From positions 558,001-622,000 of the forward strand of contig LODT01000013.1 in the NCBI GenBank assembly GCA_001606155.1: a DNA stretch of 64,000 nucleotides. Direction: 5' to 3'. This DNA is from Tieghemostelium lacteum (taxonomy: Eukaryota > Evosea > Eumycetozoa > Dictyosteliales > Raperosteliaceae). Position 1 is the first letter of the stretch; each line of letters starts with the position of its first letter. The position numbers were made by a program, and so were the translations under genes. Below are positions 33,901 through 44,541 of this stretch, in pieces. The notes below the pieces were generated by a model. It made no database searches. It saw nothing but the letters and a program-made list of their open reading frames with translations, and was not told where the DNA came from.

Positions 33901-34708
33901 GGATTGTGGATATAATTGTTGCTGTTGTTGCTGTTGCTGTTGTTGTTGTTGCAACTGCTGTTGTTGTTGTTGTTGTAAATGTTGTAATATACCATCAGTT
34001 GGAGTTATCCATCTTTTATCTATATATTTCATTTTTAAGAATGCCTCTAATTTAGGATCATCAGGAGGAGGTTGAGCACAATCCTTTGATGTCCATCTAG
34101 CCATCCAAAATTGTTTAGAAACCTATTACCATTGCAGTTTATTAGTATATTTTTTTTTTCTCTAAAAAGAAATCTTTCTGTCTAAAAAAAAAATCTTTTA
34201 TAAACATATATAAATAAATACATACCAAATTTCCTGTTGATTGTAATCTCTGTATCTCCTCATCTGTAAAATTACTACCCATAATCGGTCTAACTTTAAA
34301 CGAAAACTGACTCCTATATAACAATAAATGATAAATGTTAGTGATTACTTAATGTCAATCATTTCCTAAATTTATGCGAGAGTTTAGATATTTACAAATA
34401 ATGTGCACATGTAGGACATATAAATATACCCAACCTTATACAAACATATGGAACATTCTGTATTTAAAAAAAAAGTTAGTATCTCTTCTATATAAACTGG
34501 ATTGTGCAATCCGATATGTAAAAAAGTTCAAGTATGTCCCCGATCAATGCTACCGCTGTCCTCCTATAATCCTCAAAATCCAATATATATCTTCATTCTG
34601 TATACCTACAGGTGAATTACATTCTGCACATTGTTTATTATTGGGATCCTGAAACAAAGTTCTCAACAATGAGAAATTGTCATTATGTGTTGCATTGGTG
34701 GGTTGCAT
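30955..34708 (-). CDS. ak1: Alpha-type protein kinase with N-terminal Arf-GAP zinc finger (AK1-like)
   Basis: Four exons: complement(join(30955..34122, 34226..34313, 34396..34457, 34610..34708)), 1,138 aa. The first three short exons, spliced in phase, encode an Arf-GAP zinc finger: CAEC-x16-CPTC (CAECNSPNVPYVCIRLGIFI, then CPTC) followed by SNFTDEEIQRLQSTGN and EAFLKMKYIDKRW. The expected GIHRSLG segment with the catalytic Arg reads AHYLSQFS, so the arginine finger is missing. A ~650-residue Gln/Asn/Pro-rich linker follows. The atypical alpha-kinase domain spans about 815-1035: FRMKDL, MVAKLFKD, FCAVEFFIEGKYEKHN, VVDIQGVADVYTDPQIH, the Gly-rich GFGKGNLG and a zinc-binding CNSICQYLGL. D. discoideum AK1 has the same architecture. 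Alpha-kinases of this group phosphorylate Ser/Thr, for example on myosin heavy chain; the substrate here is unknown. Confidence 0.88.
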
Positions 34709-35886
34709 TTGATTCTAAAAAAACTGAATGTATAAAAAAATTTTTTATAAATTTCTTTTTTTTTTTTTTTTTTTGTTTAATATGGAGACTACAATACAAA
34801 GCTATTCTTCGAAATAAAAGTGATGTCTATTTTTTGATTGTATGTGATTTCAATTGGTGTACACTGTTCATCCAAAATTATGTCCAAATCTTAAATTGCA
34901 ATGGGCTATTCACAAACAAATAAATAAAATAAATACTAAAAAAACTAAAGTTTTTTTTTTGTTTGATGTTTTTTTGGTTTGTTTTAACAGTTTTGCTAAT
35001 AAACAAATATAGGTAATAACTAACAAATCTTGCTTTTGGAAAAAAAAAAAAAATTGGATAGGATGGAGTAGGTAGTATTTTTGGGTGTTAAGTGTTTAGG
35101 GGGTAGGATAGAGTGTGGGGATGTGTGATAGTAATGTTTAAAAATATGTAAATTTAAATTTATAATCCAATTGAATGAATAGCATAAATTAATTTATTTG
35201 ATATCACTTTTTTTAATTAAATTAACGTTTTGGAATTGAAATGAGTTTAGATTTATCAGTTTACTTGAAAATGAATTTTAATATTAAAAACCATTTATCA
35301 TTTTATAAAATGTTCATTTTAAATTTATTTATTTAAAATATCACTTCCATTTATTAAATGGTTTGTAATTTTATGTATTGGTCACATTATTTAAAATTGT
35401 TCAATAGTAATCTATTTTTGGATTTCAGCATATGAATTTGGATGGATATTTTTTTTCGATTGAGTTTTGCAAGTGAAAACAATAAATAATCTAAAAAAAG
35501 AGAAACGAGAGGTTTGGAAGTGGAGACGTGAATAAAAAAAAAATATATTGTGTGGAATGAGGAGATGTGATGTATGAAATGGGTATTTGTTTCAGTATTG
35601 AGTAGTACTAATATAAAGAATCGAAATGAATAAATTTAAAATTAGCTTTTAATCCCATTCAATCCCAAAGAGTGTTTGAGACAAAGTAAGATATTCCTCA
35701 AAGGGAAACATGATATTTTGAAATTTTTTTGAGTAGAAGTGAGACTTGATTTTAAAAAAAAAATAATAATATAAAATAAAAAAAATACAAAAAAAAAGTT
35801 TTTTGTATATCAAAATCAACTAAAAAAGAATAAGGACCTTAACTCCTCTACATTCATTAAAAATCTTTATTAAAAGATAAAGATAA
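34709..35886. other. Divergent intergenic region, 1,178 bp, no gene seen
   Basis: Separates the AK1-like gene (minus) from the DUF3825 gene (plus) and must contain both promoters. It holds several poly(A)/poly(T) runs, a G-rich patch at 35055-35130 (GGATAGGATGGAGTAGG and similar) and nested AT palindromes around 35288-35364. The open frame over 34612-34923 runs over the AK1 first exon and is not credible. Confidence 0.55.
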
Positions 35887-38080
35887 ATGATAACATATTC
35901 ACCCTCCATTTCACCAAACCTAGAGATCAATGAGACAAATTTAAATAATATTCCAAATAATAATAATAATAACATTATTACCACTAATAGTAATAATAAA
36001 AATTTAAATATAAATCATGAAAATCTTCCAGTTATTTTAAATAAGGGCTCAAATGTTTCATCTAGTAGTAGTACACCTCCATTATATACCATATCATCAT
36101 CACCCCATTTACTTAATCAACAAATTGCATACTATCTTCAATTACAACAGCAACAGCAACAACAAAAACAGTACAGCGGTATAAATAATATTAATAATAT
36201 TAATAATAATAATAATAGTAATAATAATAATTGTTGGAACATTTGGATTTCAGATCAATCCATAAGAACTCAGAGATTTCATAATATAGTTTATTACAGA
36301 ATTGGAAACTTGAAATATCTATCTGATACACTTGCAGAATTGGAACCATGGGGACATGAATTAAAAATACTCAAAATCTACATTGACAATACATTTAAAA
36401 GACTGGTTGAGGAAAATAAAATATTATCCTATACTCCCACATATTCAGATCAACCAATACTCCTACTATTTAACACTGGTTTAATCACAAGGTAAATATA
36501 TACACACACTCTCTAAACATATGTTTTATTATACATATATCTATATAATTTATTTTATTTTTTTTAAACTATTTGTTATTGGTTGTTTGTTAAGAGGCCT
36601 CCAAGTTCTAAAAACTATTTTCCATATGGTTGTGACGTAGTGTGTGATTTTTTTTTTGTGTTTTTTCTAATTGATAGGATCCACTATTACAACACTAAAA
36701 GACATACATGATACTAATATTAATTTCGTTATTTAAAAAATATCTTAATTTTTAATAAAAAAAAAAATTCTTATTCTCTCCCTCACTTTTCCACCATGAA
36801 TGCTGATGTTGATTGGTGTAATATTTCTTTTGCACAATTCAATGATTTTTGATATTTATTTTTTTTGATTTTCAACAAACAAATCTGAATTTTTTGTGAT
36901 TTTTCAATATTTTTTTCTTTTTTACCCTTCACCCCAATTTTTGATCACGTGTTGATGCAATGAATGTCCATATAGGAACTATTGTGAAGAGATATTTTGT
37001 ATTCTACAAAGTATAAAGGTGGCAAGCCCCAAAGACCGAGAACAGGAATTAGGCGGCAGAAAATGTGAAGAGAGACAGTGGATACTGAAGGAATTTGCAC
37101 CAGCATCAGCTTTCAATGATTCAAATATTTTCAATAAATACGGTGTTGGAATTCCCACCTTCAACAGCAGTCTACGTCCACAGAGAGCCTACTACTTTGT
37201 AGATGGAATTCACTATTCTGTCTATGACCCCAAATACGACATTCAGCTAGACAATATTGATTTCTTCCAAATCTTAAAGAATGCAGAGAGATCAAAGATG
37301 GATAGGTTACCTAGAGAGTATGCCAATCTCAATGAACTTGAACTCTGCCATCGATTGCAATTTGGAATCAAATCCACTGTCATTAGACTTAAATCTAATC
37401 CTAGAGTTGCAGTTTGCCAATTTCACAGAGATAGTGATTCCATTTCAAAAATTGATTTACTAGTCCCTATTTCAATGAATAAGAAACCTGAATGTGATTG
37501 TTCATTAGTTATTCGTTTAATTGATAACCAAATCAATACCACTCCATTCTATGTAGTTCGTGGTATACTCTCAAAAGAAGACTCTTATATTAATGCAAGA
37601 GTCATTCAAAAAATTGATCAAAAATGGTTAGAATATAACGAATTAAATGATACAACTTTACCAACACAGTCTCAAAATAGTAAAACTAATACTATTAATA
37701 ATAATAGTAATACCAATAACAATAACAACAATAACAATAACAATAACAATAACAAACCAAACAAAATGTCAAAAAGCATTCAAAATATGAATATTAGTAA
37801 TATTGATTATAGTAATAATATCGATTATAATAATATCGATTATAGTTCAACTATTGTACCAGTTCACAGTAGCCGTCATAATATCACATCCAATGGAAAT
37901 ATTAATGGTCCCGTTCCAGTATTAAAAAAACCAGTTTGGGAATACTATAATTATTATCGTGATCAAACCCCAATGTCTCAATACCCTATGATTCCACCTC
38001 GTTATTTAGTATACACTCCTGCTTTAAAACCTAACCAAAAGCCATTTCCAAAGTCTCAAAAACAAGCGACAACAACCTAA
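35887..38080 (+). CDS. DUF3825-domain protein
   Basis: CDS join(35887..36491, 36976..38080). The 484-bp intron is long for a dictyostelid; its phase-2 junction restores LLLFNTGLITRNYCEEIF, the core of DUF3825. The family pattern is clear: YLSDTLAELEPWG, LKIYIDNTFKRL, FNTGLI, then a central region with VYDPKYDIQLDNIDFF, and the end SYINARVIQKIDQKWLEYN. In bacteria and eukaryotes DUF3825 is an OB-like domain found with LOTUS/OST-HTH and RNA-linked proteins; its biochemical role is unsettled. N-terminal ~110 residues are Asn/Gln/Ser-rich. After the domain there is an Asn-rich linker and a Tyr/Pro-rich end, PPRYLVYTPALKP, stopping at 38080. A Gln/Pro-rich frame continues directly beyond (see 38067-38924), so the true C-terminus is uncertain. 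Confidence 0.82.
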
Positions 38081-38088
38081 CTCACCCC

Positions 38089-38128
<40 letters not shown>

Positions 38129-38924
38129 GCATCAGCAACAACCTCAGCAGCCTCAGCAACAGCCTCAACAGCAACAACAAAGTGTGTATGATAGATCTAG
38201 TTCCACATCACCTCATTTTGATCAGCAATCACCTCCTCCTCCAAGTCAATCTCCAACTCCAAATCAAACACCACCTCTTACATCATCACCACCATTACCA
38301 ACAATGAACCATTTCAACGAATCAATCCCAAAACCAAATAATCCTGTTAATAGTTTTCACCAACCACAATCTAAATACGCATTAAATAGCCAAACATTTG
38401 GCTATACTCCTACATCTTATGAGAATAAACATAATACTAATCAGCAACAACAACAACAACAAAACCATTTTTCAAATAATGAACAACAACATAATATTAA
38501 TCAAAACCAAAGTCAAAATTCAAGGGCTCCACCCAACAACTATACTTACTTAAACAACAACAACGGAGGTGATCAACAACAACAACAACAACAACAATAT
38601 TACCAATTTTCACAAAATAATAACGCAAATAATAACCAACAACAACAACCACAACAACCATCTAAACCATATCAATCACCAGTTCAGAGTGCAGCATATC
38701 AATCGCCACCTCAACCAATAACTGATTTACAGGTATATAAAGCATATCAAGAGTCAACGAAGGGAACTAATTCAAATTCAACAACTCCACCTCCAACACC
38801 AACAAGTACATTTTCCCCTCCACCACCATCTTATCACCAATTATATCCACAATTTTTAAGACAACCAAAGTCACCACCTCAGCAACAACAACAATCAACT
38901 CAGAGTCAACAACAATTCCAATAA
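38067..38924 (+). CDS. Gln/Pro-rich open frame, probable C-terminal extension of the DUF3825 gene
   Basis: An open frame in a different phase overlaps the end of the previous CDS. It encodes RQQPNSP, a long poly-Gln run, and then a Pro/Ser/Gln/Asn-rich sequence of ~250 residues ending at 38924. It has no start codon near its beginning; the first Met is well inside. Joining it by a 58-bp intron (38009-38066, GTATAC...AACAAG, containing CCTAAC) keeps the frame, but that intron would be unusually GC-rich for this genome. A one-base change or assembly slip is the alternative. Content (CAA-rich, no stops for 850 bp) argues it is coding. Confidence 0.5.
38088..38130 (+). repeat. CAA trinucleotide tract
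   Basis: About 13 consecutive CAA units encoding poly-Gln in the open frame at 38067-38924. Confidence 0.9.
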
Positions 38925-39267
38925 CCATATCAATTATATTAAGTGCTCTACCCGGTAAAACACCAAACAACCATTTTTTTTTCCATACCACAACACACAA
39001 ACTATTCATAATAATATACAACAATCTATATATCTCTATTCATACATATATATATACATATCCATATACCATTTTAACACCAAAAAACCATTTTCCTCAC
39101 AAAAAAAAATAAACAAATAATAATAAAATACAATCTAAGTAGTTGATAATTTTTTTTCTTTTTAACTGAACAGTTCAATGAAAGTCAATAGATAATTTGA
39201 TTGTACAAATGGAGGAAATGAATGGACTTTCACACCAAAATTTTATTTTATTCTAAGAGGAATTCAT
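38925..39267. other. Convergent intergenic region, 343 bp
   Basis: Lies between the plus-strand Gln-rich frame and the minus-strand FHA gene, so it should hold two 3' ends. AT-rich with TATA-type dinucleotide runs at 39025-39060. Nothing else seen. Confidence 0.5.
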
Positions 39268-40609
39268 TTAAACATGGATAATTGGAGGTGAGATACTGTT
39301 GTCACTAGATGATGAATTTTCAATTGATTCACAACTGCTAGTAATAATCTCTTGTTGTTGTATTGGTTCTATTATTGTTGGTATTGGAGTCTCATCATTA
39401 TCAGAACCAAAATTTAATCTCTTTTTATATCTATGCTTATCACTGATATCTTCATCGTCGTCCTCCACAATTATAGTTTCTATTTGTTGTTTGTCTTGTT
39501 GATCATTACTATTAAATTTAGAAAGACCAGTTACTGAAATAATATTATTGGGAGAATATGTGGAATTATAGGAACTGAGATAGTTAATTGGAGCCAACTC
39601 AACTGTGAAATTTTGTAATTGTTCATCATTGGAAAAGGTAAAACGTTGTACTTGTTCTTTTACGGAGACTGATTTGGATGAATTAGGAGCCACACAATCT
39701 TGAAGTTTTCTCTTATTTCCAGAGTATTTTTGTTTCTTTGGTGATGCACTAGGTGTAATTTGATCAATGGTATTTCTGGTCATCAAATCGTTCTCCAATG
39801 CACCAGTTTTGTTGAGGTGTGTTAAAAATTTGGTTACTTCTTGTTTGTAAATTTCCATTTCACTTGGTGTTTCATCGTCATCGGTGTCATCTTGACTACT
39901 TTTGTTGTTATTACTATTACTTTTATTATTACTATCTACATTTTTGGTACTGTTGGTTTGGGTGTTATATATACAATAAATACTATCTACACGAAGTAAC
40001 TTTTTCTTTTCTAGTAGGTTTTGAGCGGTCACTTGATTCTCATAATTTATATTTCTATTTACTAACAAAAAAGATGGGTCTTCCCCAAATCTGATTTTTT
40101 CACCTCCTTTTAATTGGTGAGGTATAGATGGTGGAATACGTTTGGAATCTATAAAGGTTCCTTGGAGTGAATTTAAATCGATAATCTGTATATAACCTTT
40201 TTCGTCGTGTCCGATCAATGCATGTTTTCTTGAAATTGTTGGATGTGTCATTATATAATGACAACCTACATTATCGATAAATAAGAAATAAATTAGTACC
40301 ATTAATAAATGAAATAAGTTTAAAAAACTTACATGATGAGGATCTACCTAAAACTATAAATTTGAATTCATCTAAATTCACTATAAATGATGTTTTTGTT
40401 GTACCATTTTGAAAGAAACGTAAATAGTCGTTTCTGAGTGGAATTGGATCTGATGTCCAAAGTGGAGTTTCGATTGTATTTAATTGCTGTTTAGATTTAG
40501 ATATTTTGGAATCAAAATGTTGTTGTGCAGGATTTAATGTAGATTGTTTGTTGTGAGATACAATTGTACTAAAATCGATCTCTGGTGTTGGGAATGAGCT
40601 TGATTCCAT
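39268..40609 (-). CDS. FHA-domain protein, NIPP1/PPP1R8-like
   Basis: CDS complement(join(39268..40265, 40333..40609)), 424 aa; the 67-bp intron falls inside the FHA domain (FIVLGRSSSC | CHYIMTHPTISRKHA). The FHA phosphothreonine-binding signature is complete: GR, SRKHA and the LNSLQGTF strand followed by GGEKIRFG. The upstream linker (PLRNDYLRFF) and a downstream basic region (KKQKYSGNKRKLQD) resemble the order in NIPP1, a nuclear PP1 regulator tied to splicing. A VQRFTF segment lies where the PP1-binding RVxF motif would be expected but is not a perfect match. The rest is Asn/Ser/acidic low complexity. FHA identity is firm; the NIPP1 link is suggestive only. Confidence 0.82.
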
Positions 40610-40938
40610 GGTATTTAAAATGTGTATAAATTCTCTTTCTTTATTTATTATTGCATAATTATTTTTTGTGTAACATTTTTTTTTAAATTTTAAAAATACT
40701 TAGAAATCAAACTGTTAAATTTTTTGAAGAAATGTTTTTTCAAAATTAATTCGAGAAATTTTTCTGTATAGGCACTCGTCAATTATTTATATATTTATTG
40801 GAATTCCCTGTACATAATCTACCAGTTGAGATTTTAACTGGTTATATCTTTGATATTAAATATCTAAAAATGATGACATAATATAAAAAATAAAATTATA
40901 ATTTTTTTTTAAATTTTAATTTTTAATATTTAATTAGA
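40610..40938. promoter_or_regulatory. Divergent promoter region between FHA and BSD genes
   Basis: 329 bp between two start codons on opposite strands, so it must contain both promoters. AT-rich with T-runs at 40677-40690 and 40900-40912. No specific factor site is claimed. Confidence 0.5.
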
Positions 40939-42279
40939 ATGGAATTTCATTATGAAAGTTTAATACAGAGAAATCCACAAGAGGATAGTAATATAACTTC
41001 AGAGAAAAATGAAACAGATTCTACCTCTTCAGAAGAAGATTTAGTTACAGAATTAGATAAATTAACTACAAATGTTTGGGGTTCAATAACGTCACTTGTA
41101 TCAACTGTTAAAGAAAAATCTTCACATTTGATACAGGAGGATAAACCAAAAGATAGTAGCGAACCAAAAGAAGATGATAATGAGGAGATAGAGAATAAGA
41201 CAACAAATGAACAGGATTCTATTAGTAATAATGTTTGGGGATTTTGGTCTGCAATTAAAGAGAAGTCTACAGGTTTGATAAATATCTATAAAGATGATAT
41301 TCAAGAATTTAGATCAAATCTTCAAGTAGATACTGACAGTGACAAGAGTATTGATGGTACATCTACAAATACCATACCGCTGAGTACAGATCCATTGATA
41401 GATGTTATGACATCTAGTTCAACCTCTAATAACAATGAAGATACTGAAATAGATAGAGAACAAATTGTATCCAGTATAAATAACCTTACCAACTCTATAA
41501 TACATAATAATTTAACCTCACCTATTTTCAATAAGATATCACATGGTATTACAAACCTTTTATCAGAATACCCACCTCCACCCTCCTCCACTCCTTTAAC
41601 AGCAGGCACAACCTCCACCAACAAAAATAATAATATAGAAATGGAAGAATCACTAAGTGATGAAGAAAAAGAATCATTTAAATTATTTTTAAATGACCCA
41701 ATAGGTCAAACATATATTTCATATAAAAATAATTTCAAAATTGCAGATAACCAAAAAGAGATTATAGATATTCTCACTAGACAAAACCAACAACACAGTA
41801 TTAAAGAATCATATAACTTACTTGTACCTTCTAAAGTAAATGAATTTGATTTTTGGTGTAGATATTTTTTTAAAGAATTGCAAATCAAGGAAAATAAATT
41901 AAAATTACAAGGTTTAATTTCCAAAGATGAAGAAGAAGTACTTTGGGATAACAATGACAAAGAAGAAGAAAAAGATGTAGAAGAGGAACAAAATAGTAAT
42001 AATAATACAATACAAGATAATAACAATAATGCTATTGAGGAAAAGTTAAATGTAATTGAATCCTATGAAAAAGTACCTACTCCTACCTCTATTACTAATA
42101 CCACTAAACCCATTGTAAATAATAATAATAATAGTCATGTAAATAGTAATATAAGAACCACACCAAAGTTAATAAATAGTAAAGTACCATCTGTTGGTGG
42201 TGAATTAAATGAATGGGAGGTAATAGATAAAAGATCTACAACTTCAACAGAAGAAGAAGATTGGTCTTCTTGGGAATAA
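40939..42279 (+). CDS. BSD-domain protein (BSDC1/SYAP1-like)
   Basis: Single exon, 446 aa. The BSD domain lies at about residues 260-325 and ends with the signature VNEFDFWCRYFFKEL (Phe-Trp pair). The N-terminal part carries two copies of an amphipathic unit, NVWGSITSLVSTVKEKSSHL and NVWGFWSAIKEKSTGLI, as in other membrane-linked BSD proteins of the BSDC1/SYAP1 group. The rest is acidic and Asn/Ser-rich. The C-terminus, ELNEWEVIDK followed by EEEDWSSWE, offers a W-x-x-I motif flanked by acids, which fits the consensus of an Atg8/LC3-interacting region. SYAP1-type proteins act at endomembranes and in kinase signalling; the role here is inferred only. Confidence 0.82.
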   Translation: MEFHYESLIQRNPQEDSNITSEKNETDSTSSEEDLVTELDKLTTNVWGSITSLVSTVKEKSSHLIQEDKPKDSSEPKEDDNEEIENKTTNEQDSISNNVWGFWSAIKEKSTGLINIYKDDIQEFRSNLQVDTDSDKSIDGTSTNTIPLSTDPLIDVMTSSSTSNNNEDTEIDREQIVSSINNLTNSIIHNNLTSPIFNKISHGITNLLSEYPPPPSSTPLTAGTTSTNKNNNIEMEESLSDEEKESFKLFLNDPIGQTYISYKNNFKIADNQKEIIDILTRQNQQHSIKESYNLLVPSKVNEFDFWCRYFFKELQIKENKLKLQGLISKDEEEVLWDNNDKEEEKDVEEEQNSNNNTIQDNNNNAIEEKLNVIESYEKVPTPTSITNTTKPIVNNNNNSHVNSNIRTTPKLINSKVPSVGGELNEWEVIDKRSTTSTEEEDWSSWE

Positions 42280-42512
42280 TAATATAATGTAGATACCTAT
42301 AAAAATTTAATAAAAAACTAAATATTATTATTATTTTATTATTTTTTTTAAATTAAATATTATCAACAGAATTATTATGGTTTTGATAGAAATGTTGAAT
42401 TTAGAATTTGGGAGACAATGGGAGGAGATAAATCAAATTATATCCTTTTTTTTTTTTGTTGATTGTTATTATTATTACTATTATTTAAGTGTATAATTAT
42501 TGGTTTAAATGA

Positions 42513-44267
42513 TTATTTTGACCAAATTTTTAAAGTTGAATCCAGAGAGCTTGTAGCAAAATAATTTGTGTTTTTAGACCAAACTACATCAGTTACAATA
42601 TCAGTGTGATTTGAAAGTGCGTGAATAAAGTGAATGGGGTTGGTTTTACCGTGTATATCATAGAGATTTACATCATTACCAGCAACAGCTAGATAATTGC
42701 CAGAGTAATCAAATTGCAATGAAGAGATTTGATAGTTTGCTGGCATTTGTATCTCTTGAATTTCTTTACATTTTCTTAGATCCCAGAGTTTAACAGTACT
42801 CTTGTCAGCAGCGGCAAGGTAGTAGCCATTCTCTGAGAATGCTAGACCCTTGACAGCTGAACGATGTCCCTCCAGAACAACAGCGTTGGTTTTGGAGTTG
42901 ATCTCCCAAATGGATATCTTTTTGTCCATGGTACCTAATGCTAAGATTAAACCATCAGGTGCAAATTCAATAGATTCATAGGACGACAGTTTAGATGAAC
43001 TTGGTTTGACTTGTAGTAAAGTCTGACCATTGTTAATGTCATAGAAGTTCCAAGACTTGTCTAGGGAACAACTTGCCAGGTAGTCACCAGTTGGGTGTAA
43101 ACTGACACCAGTTACAGAGTCGCGGTGTTGGTTGAATATATATTCGGGTTTTGATGTATCTTGTGATGTGGTATTCCAGAGTTTTACAGTTTTATCCTGA
43201 GAGCAAGAGTAGAGTATATTAGGTTTAGTTGGATGGAATTTAGCTTTGTTTATAGTTTTTTGATGAGCGTTGGCAATAGTGAGTGTGGTCTTGTTACTAT
43301 CCAAATCATAGATTTGCAAAGACTTATCGTTACCACTAGTTAAAATCAGTTGTTGATGACAATCTACAGAAGTTATAGCATTATTGGAACCATGTGGAGT
43401 TATGGAAAGTGTGGGTTTATATTGTTTGATTTCTTCTACATTTGGTAAATTGGCTGGCTTTGATCTTTGTTTTCTCTTTTTAATCAAAGTCTCAGAGGTT
43501 GCAGTTATATTGTCCTGTACCTCTTTAGGCAGTAATTGTGAGTCACCATTAGATTGCTCGAGATCTTCCATATTTACATCACTACTTTGATTCTGTTGTT
43601 GTTGGTTACTATGTCTGATATTCATAAACTCATTTTTGATTTGGTCACGCTCTTTAATCAGTCTGGCAATGACACGACATGCAGCATCATATTGGTAGAT
43701 GGAATGAGCTAACTCTTGTCTTACATTTTCATATTGTTGTTTAAGGGTATAGGTTTCCAGCATCAGTGAGTCCCATTCGTTTTGGAATAGTTGGAGCATT
43801 GATGGAATGCTGGTGGCATTGGCTGGTCTAGGTTTGACACTCTTTCCAACTTTTACACTGACAAGATCACTCTGATTCAGTGGTTCACCTGTTACTGGTT
43901 CCTTTCCATTGGTTTCAATATATTTGTCAATCAGTCTCTTTTCATAAATGTATCCAGATTTTACAGAGATTACTGGTTCATCTGGTACAACTCCTGATAC
44001 TATTAGATAGAAATTTAAAAAAAAAAAAAAATTAAAATTTCAAGTTAGTATCTTCTGTATTTAATTTAATTCTATTTTTTTTTTTTAAAATATATATATT
44101 TTCCGAATTTCAATTTTTGTTTTTTTTTTTTTTGATAAATTTTTTTTTTATTTTATTTTTTCATCCACCAAATTCAACATTTTATCTCTTTTTAAATTAT
44201 TTGTTTTGAAAAGATGAAGAGATAAATTGGAATTTTTAAAAATTTTCTACTTACTTGAACATAACAT
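42513..44267 (-). CDS. prp19: Pre-mRNA processing factor 19 (PRP19), U-box E3 ligase
   Basis: CDS complement(join(42513..43999, 44255..44267)), 499 aa. A tiny 13-nt first exon (MLCS plus one base) is joined over a 255-bp intron to ISGVVPDEPVISVKSGYIYE, giving the N-terminus LCSIS seen in human PRP19. The U-box covers residues 1-70 (YIYEKRLIDKYIETNGKEPV). The tetramerising coiled coil follows (NEWDSLMLETYTLKQQ, SIYQYDAACRVIARL). The C-terminal ~300 residues form a seven-bladed WD40 propeller. PRP19 is the core of the NineTeen complex, which ubiquitinates spliceosome proteins and is needed for catalytic activation. Length and motifs are normal. Confidence 0.96.
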
Positions 44268-44541
44268 ATTGTTGTGTGTATATATTAAAAAAAAAAATAA
44301 AAAAAAGAGATAAAGCTCTGAGCTGACTTTGACTTCAAAAGCCTTGATGTGAGAATTTTTGAGTGATAATCCGTTAAAAAAAAAATGAAAAAAATTTGAA
44401 AAATTTCAAAACAAAATTGAAAAAAAATATTTTGAAAAAAAAAAATAAAAAAAAAAATAAAAAATTAATTCAAATCCAAAGCACGATTGATTTAAATTCG
44501 ACAATTGATTTAATCAATTACATATTAATGTTTGAAAATTA
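44268..44541. promoter_or_regulatory. Divergent promoter shared by PRP19 and USB1
   Basis: Only 274 bp separate the start codons of these oppositely oriented genes, so their promoters overlap or abut. The DNA is extremely A-rich (A-runs at 44288-44310 and 44380-44465). No defined transcription factor site recognised. Confidence 0.6.

Noticed and set aside
34374-34923. Two plus-strand frames over the 5' end of the AK1-like gene
   Set aside because: They overlap the Arf-GAP exons and their introns; the conserved zinc finger on the other strand explains the sequence better.
35288-35364. Inverted repeat AAACCATTTA...TAAATGGTTT with an inner CATTTTATAAAATG palindrome, considered as a small transposon relic
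   Set aside because: Arms are short and AT-rich, no target-site duplication is visible, and such pairs are frequent by chance in DNA of this composition.
38088-38130. CAA repeat considered as a CRISPR-like or satellite array
   Set aside because: It is a plain trinucleotide tract coding for poly-Gln; there are no spacers.
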